DNA of 51,108 bases from contig NZ_KQ130498.1 in assembly GCF_001050375.1 (NCBI RefSeq), forward strand, positions 1 to 51,108, in the 5' to 3' direction. The notes beneath the pieces are model-generated. The model searched no databases. It was given only the letters and a program-made list of their open reading frames with translations, and was not told the origin of the DNA. A program made the translations under genes and the position numbers. The stretch comes from Catenovulum maritimum. Lineage in GTDB: Bacteria; Pseudomonadota; Gammaproteobacteria; Enterobacterales; Alteromonadaceae. This document shows positions 47,552 through 51,108 of this stretch, piece by piece. The first letter of the stretch is position 1. Every line of letters begins with the position of its first letter.

Positions 47552-48838
47552 TTGTTTGATAGATATAAAGCAGGCGAAGACGCAGTTCTTGTTCATATCG
47601 ATTTAGATGATGAAATAGCTCGAGAAGATTTAGAAGAACTAAGATTATTAGCTTCTTCTGCTGGTGTGAACACTTTAGCCGTGATTACGGCTTCACGTGG
47701 TAAGCCTGATCCCAAGTTCTTTGTGGGGACAGGTAAAGCGGAAGAGATTAAGCAAGCTGTAGAAGCATTAGAAGCTAATTTAGTTATTTTTAATCACGCA
47801 TTAAGTCCTTCCCAAGAAAAAAACATTGAATCTATTGTCAAATGTCGAGTTTTAGACCGGACAACTTTGATCTTAGATATATTTGCCCAACGAGCTCGAA
47901 CCCACGAAGGTAATTTACAGGTTGAATTAGCACAACTTAAACATATATCTTCTAGGTTGATTCGAGGTTGGACGCATTTAGAACGGCAAAAAGGCGGTAT
48001 TGGTTTACGTGGGCCAGGGGAAACCCAGCTTGAAACCGATAGACGTTTAATCCGTGGTCGAATTAAAAATATTGAACGTAGGCTCGAAAAGGTTGCTAAA
48101 CAACGCGATCAAGGCCGACGTGCAAGAAAACGATCCGAATTGCCTACTATTTCGTTAGTAGGTTATACCAATGCCGGTAAATCAACCCTGTTTAATCGAT
48201 TAACTGATTCAGACGTCTATGCGGCAGATCAGTTATTTGCTACGCTAGATCCTACATTGCGTAAAATCGAAATCGAAGACGTCGGTACTTCTATATTAGC
48301 CGACACGGTAGGATTTATTCGTCATTTGCCGCATGATTTAGTGGCAGCGTTTAAAGCAACCTTGCAAGAAACAAGAGATGCTGACATTCAGCTCCATGTT
48401 ATTGATGTTGCAGACGACAGACGTGGCGAAAATATTGAAGCAGTTAATAACGTATTAACTGAAATCGACGCAGATGAAGTACCACAAATTTTGGTATATA
48501 ACAAAATTGATCAGTTAGAAGAAATTGCCCCTCATGTCGATAGAGATGATGAAGGCAATATTATTCGTATTTGGCTATCAGCACACTCAGGTGAAGGTTG
48601 TGATTTATTATTACAAGCTTTATCTGAACGCTTAGCTAAAAAAATGGTCAGTTATACCTTAGCAATTCCACCCAGTGAGAGTAAAATGCGCGGGGTGTTT
48701 TATCAATTAAACTGCATTCAGGCTGAATCATATGCCGAAAATGGAGATTGGTTGATAGATGTTCGGTTGTCTTCAGATGATTGGAACCGAACAAATAAAG
48801 TTCATAACCTTAAACTAGACAATTTTATCGTTAATTGA
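47552..48838 (+). CDS. hflX: Ribosome-associated GTPase HflX
   Basis: 428 residues. N-terminal HflX domain, coiled linker with GLRGPGETQLETDRR, then a G domain: G1 GYTNAGKST, G3 DTVGFI and G4 NKID. HflX splits stalled ribosomes in known relatives. The start is TTG at 47552: GAGG (47540-47543) is eight bases upstream and MFDRYKAGEDAVLVHI aligns with the E. coli N-terminus. 26 bp after hfq. Confidence 0.95.
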   Translation: MFDRYKAGEDAVLVHIDLDDEIAREDLEELRLLASSAGVNTLAVITASRGKPDPKFFVGTGKAEEIKQAVEALEANLVIFNHALSPSQEKNIESIVKCRVLDRTTLILDIFAQRARTHEGNLQVELAQLKHISSRLIRGWTHLERQKGGIGLRGPGETQLETDRRLIRGRIKNIERRLEKVAKQRDQGRRARKRSELPTISLVGYTNAGKSTLFNRLTDSDVYAADQLFATLDPTLRKIEIEDVGTSILADTVGFIRHLPHDLVAAFKATLQETRDADIQLHVIDVADDRRGENIEAVNNVLTEIDADEVPQILVYNKIDQLEEIAPHVDRDDEGNIIRIWLSAHSGEGCDLLLQALSERLAKKMVSYTLAIPPSESKMRGVFYQLNCIQAESYAENGDWLIDVRLSSDDWNRTNKVHNLKLDNFIVN

Positions 48839-48853
48839 TATTTGGAGTTTGCC

Positions 48854-50026
48854 ATGGCCTGGAATGAACCGGGTAATAACAACAATAAAGACCCTTGGGG
48901 AAATCGCGGTGGAAAAGATCAAGGTCCACCTGATTTAGATGAAATTTATCGCGATACCATGAATAAAATCCGCAAGACGTTTGGCGGTAAAGGGAATGGT
49001 AATAACGGGAACAACAAAAACTCTGGCGGTTTTAGTAGCGCTGGTTTGATTTTAGTTGGCGTTATTCTTTTTTTCGTATGGGGATGGTTGGGTGTATCTA
49101 CCATCAAAGAAGCTGAACGTGGCGTTGTATTAAGATTTGGTCAGTTCCACACTATAATTGAGGGTGGTCTACAATGGCAACCTGCATTTATTGACCGAGT
49201 TATCCCAATTAACGTTGAGCAAGTTGACTCATTAACTTCTACTGGCATGATGTTGACGAAAGATGAAAACGTCGTTGCAGTTGAAATGGAAGTTCAATAT
49301 CGAGTCGAAAACCCAAGAGATTTCTTATTCAGTGTGACAGAGCCTATTTATAGCTTACGTCAAGCTACAGACAGTGCTTTAAGATATGTTGTTGGTCATT
49401 CAACTATGGATGATGTATTAACAACGGGTCGTGAAGAGGTACGTCAAAATACTTGGAAAATGCTAGAAGAAGTCATTTCTAATTATAAGTTGGGTATTGT
49501 CGTTCTTGATGTTAACTTTTTGCCAGCTCGTCCACCAGAGCAAGTTAAATCAGCATTTGATGATGCAATTGCAGCTCAAGAAGATGAAAATCGCTATATT
49601 CAAGAAGCTCAGGCTTATGCTAAGTCTAGAGAACCTGAAGCACGTGGTGTTGTTCGTCGTATTGAAGAAGAAGCAAAAGCTTACAAGCAACAAGTTATAT
49701 TAGAAGCGCAAGGTGAAGTTGCTCGATTTGAGAAATTATTACCTGAATTTGAAGCTGCTCCAGAAGTGACTCGTCGTCGCTTGTACCTAGATACGATGGA
49801 ACAGGTTTATTCTAATACAACCAAAATCATTTTAGATACAGATGGCAGTGGCAATATGATGTATTTACCATTGGATAAAATCATGCAGCATCAAGCAGAT
49901 TCCAACGCGAATGCACCTAAAGTTAGCAGCTCGGGGCAGTATTCTCCGCCTGTTATTCAGAAATCTCGCCCTGTCTCTTCAGAGCGAAGTTCTCGCGATG
50001 TTAGTCGCTTTTCAGGAGGCCGCTAA
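48854..50026 (+). CDS. hflK: FtsH protease modulator HflK
   Basis: 390 residues from ATG 48854, with GGAG (48844-48847) six bases upstream; this gives MAWNEPG, the conserved HflK start. A Gly/Asn-rich cytoplasmic head (RGGKDQGPPDLDEIYR, then GN repeats), one membrane helix (about 57-77), and a periplasmic SPFH/band-7 domain with TIKEAERGVVLRFG, SLRQATDSALR and DVNFLPARPPEQVKSAFDDA. With HflC it forms a cage around FtsH. A Ser/Arg-rich tail ends the protein. Confidence 0.95.
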   Translation: MAWNEPGNNNNKDPWGNRGGKDQGPPDLDEIYRDTMNKIRKTFGGKGNGNNGNNKNSGGFSSAGLILVGVILFFVWGWLGVSTIKEAERGVVLRFGQFHTIIEGGLQWQPAFIDRVIPINVEQVDSLTSTGMMLTKDENVVAVEMEVQYRVENPRDFLFSVTEPIYSLRQATDSALRYVVGHSTMDDVLTTGREEVRQNTWKMLEEVISNYKLGIVVLDVNFLPARPPEQVKSAFDDAIAAQEDENRYIQEAQAYAKSREPEARGVVRRIEEEAKAYKQQVILEAQGEVARFEKLLPEFEAAPEVTRRRLYLDTMEQVYSNTTKIILDTDGSGNMMYLPLDKIMQHQADSNANAPKVSSSGQYSPPVIQKSRPVSSERSSRDVSRFSGGR

Positions 50027-50905
50027 ATGAAAAATTTAATCGTTTTTATTTTAATCGCGTTGGGTGCCTTAGTTTATTCGTCTGTGTTTGTGATATACGA
50101 AGGCCAAAGAGGTATAGTGATTGAGTTTGGTAAAGTTAAACGAGATTCAGATAATAAAACTGTTATCTATGAACCTGGTTTAGCATTTAAAATGCCTTTA
50201 ATTCAAACAGTTAAGATCTTAGATGCGCGTATCCAAACTCTAGATGGTGCTGCCGATAGATTTGTTACTTCAGAGAAAAAAGATTTAATCGTCGATTCTT
50301 ATGTTAAGTGGCGAATTAAAGATTTTGAAACTTATTATCTAAAAACCAGTGGCATTAAATCGACGGCTGAAGGCCTACTTGATCGTAAATTTAGTAATGG
50401 ATTACGCAGTGAAATTGGTTCTCGCACTATCGCCGAAATCGTTTCAGGCGAGCGTGATGAATTAATGGATAAGGCGCTTGAATTAGTTCAAGAAAGCGCG
50501 ATTGAGCTTGGTATAGATGTAGTTGATGTTCGAGTTAAGAAAATTAATTTACCTGAAGAAGTGAGCAGCTATATCTATGATCGTATGCGTGCTGAACGTA
50601 ATGCGGTTGCGGCAGAGCACAGATCGCAAGGTAAAGAACAAGCTGAGTTCATTAAAGCTGATATAGATGCAAAAATTACTATTATGATTGCTGATGCAGA
50701 GCGTAATTCACGCGTTTTACGTGGTGAAGGTGATGCGGAAGCCGCCAAGATTTATGCAGATACTTATAATAAAAACCCTGAGTTTTATGCCTTCATTCGA
50801 AGTCTAGAAGCTTACAAGCAAAGCTTTAAAAACAAAGGTGATATTATGCTAGTTAAACCGGATAGTGACTTCTTCCAATATATGAAGCAGTCTGACGGTA
50901 AGTAA
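50027..50905 (+). CDS. hflC: FtsH protease modulator HflC
   Basis: 292 residues. N-terminal membrane helix (about 3-22), then an SPFH domain with VYEGQRGIVIEFGKV-like strand, SYVKWRIKDFETYY and VVDVRVKKINLPEEVSSYIYDRM. The helical end includes GEGDAEAAKIYADTYNKNPEFYAFIRSLEAY, split here only as description of residues about 235-265. Partner of HflK; its ATG directly follows the hflK stop codon. Last gene of the operon, followed by a strong terminator. Confidence 0.95.
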   Translation: MKNLIVFILIALGALVYSSVFVIYEGQRGIVIEFGKVKRDSDNKTVIYEPGLAFKMPLIQTVKILDARIQTLDGAADRFVTSEKKDLIVDSYVKWRIKDFETYYLKTSGIKSTAEGLLDRKFSNGLRSEIGSRTIAEIVSGERDELMDKALELVQESAIELGIDVVDVRVKKINLPEEVSSYIYDRMRAERNAVAAEHRSQGKEQAEFIKADIDAKITIMIADAERNSRVLRGEGDAEAAKIYADTYNKNPEFYAFIRSLEAYKQSFKNKGDIMLVKPDSDFFQYMKQSDGK

Positions 50906-50932
50906 GTTCGCTAGATAGTAAAGCTTTGTTTT

Positions 50933-50958
50933 AAAACCCCGATTTATCGGGGTTTTTT
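50933..50958 (+). terminator. Rho-independent terminator after hflC
   Basis: Perfect 10 bp arms AAAACCCCGA (50933-50942) and TCGGGGTTTT (50947-50956), a four-base TTTA loop and a run of six T. It starts 28 bp after the hflC stop. Confidence 0.93.
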
Positions 50959-51108
50959 GTTTAATGGCAAACCCCGCTTTTTCCGGCGGTTTTTTGTTTA
51001 ATGGCAAACCCTCTTTTTTCTGGCGGTTTTTTGTTTAATGGCAAACCCCGCTTTTTTCTGGCGGTTTTTTGTTTAATGGCAAACCCCGCTTTTTTCTGGC
51101 GGTTTTTT
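50934..51108. repeat. Tandem terminator-like repeat array, cut by the window edge
   Basis: Head-to-tail units at 50934-50968 (35 bp, the terminator itself), 50969-51005 (37 bp), 51006-51042 (37 bp), 51043-51080 (38 bp) and 51081-51108 (incomplete). Each starts AAACCC, has a T-rich middle, then GGCGG (GGGG in the first), six T and GTTTAATGGC. The later copies form weaker hairpins (CCGC with GCGG; AAA with TTT around a CC bulge). The array may continue beyond the window. Confidence 0.92.

Noticed and set aside
48842-48853. TTG start for hflK at 48842
   Set aside because: The site overlaps the Shine-Dalgarno sequence of the ATG at 48854, which gives the conserved MAWN start.
50969-51108. Possible CRISPR-like array at the right end
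   Set aside because: Units are contiguous with no unique spacers between them, are T-rich and derive from the terminator, and no cas gene is nearby.
1-51108. Mobile elements, prophage, toxin-antitoxin or defence island
   Set aside because: No transposase, integrase, phage or restriction gene and no target-site duplication was seen; gene order is typical core chromosome.

Overview
The window looks like ordinary chromosome of a low-GC (clearly AT-rich by eye) marine gammaproteobacterium of the Alteromonadales type. Gene orders typical of that group are intact: plsB/lexA followed by a complete aa3-type cytochrome c oxidase cluster, and queG / nnr-tsaE-amiB-mutL-miaA-hfq-hflX-hflK-hflC. The genus cannot be fixed from this sequence alone. 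No tRNA, rRNA, CRISPR array, insertion sequence or prophage gene was seen.

Layout. 1-5.7 kb, minus strand: a small VOC-fold protein, a very large SNF2-type helicase and a YgiM-like SH3 membrane protein. 6.2-9.4 kb, plus strand: a CYTH-CHAD triphosphatase (YgiF type) and glycerol kinase. 9.4-12.4 kb, minus strand: Zur and the acyltransferase PlsB. 12.6 kb: lexA with two operator-like SOS boxes. 13.5-22.0 kb: the terminal oxidase operon (coxB, coxA, ctaG, coxC, SURF1, a CX3C thioredoxin-like protein, ctaA, cyoE, sco), with a DUF2909 gene on the opposite strand inside it.

22.1-33.5 kb is the most interesting part: a chemosensory cluster STAS - CheY - CheA - CheW - BLUF photoreceptor - receptor 1 - receptor 2. 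Both receptors carry tandem PAS domains whose signature (D-x-FHK-x-P-x-HQR, ending in VVEW-x-D) resembles, from memory, the heme-binding PAS domain of Aer2/McpB oxygen receptors. Both end in DWEEF, the xWxxF type of tether for CheR/CheB. There are six intact repeats and one that lacks the FHK/HQR motif. CheR, CheB and CheD, usual partners of this kind of cluster, are absent from the window, and a stand-alone blue-light sensor sits next to the receptors. Directly downstream of the oxidase operon, this suggests combined oxygen/heme-ligand and light sensing.

33.8-39.7 kb: maoP (DUF413), an AMMECR1 protein, an EAL-CBS-GGDEF protein whose 3' end overlaps the AMMECR1 gene, a DUF1289 protein, ilvI-ilvH and a Dabb protein. 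39.7-50.9 kb: queG, then a long, mostly overlapping operon running from nnr to hflC (tRNA modification, cell-wall amidase, mismatch repair, Hfq, ribosome GTPase, FtsH regulators). The right edge, from 50.93 kb, is a strong terminator followed by tandem 37-38 bp terminator-like copies that run off the window.
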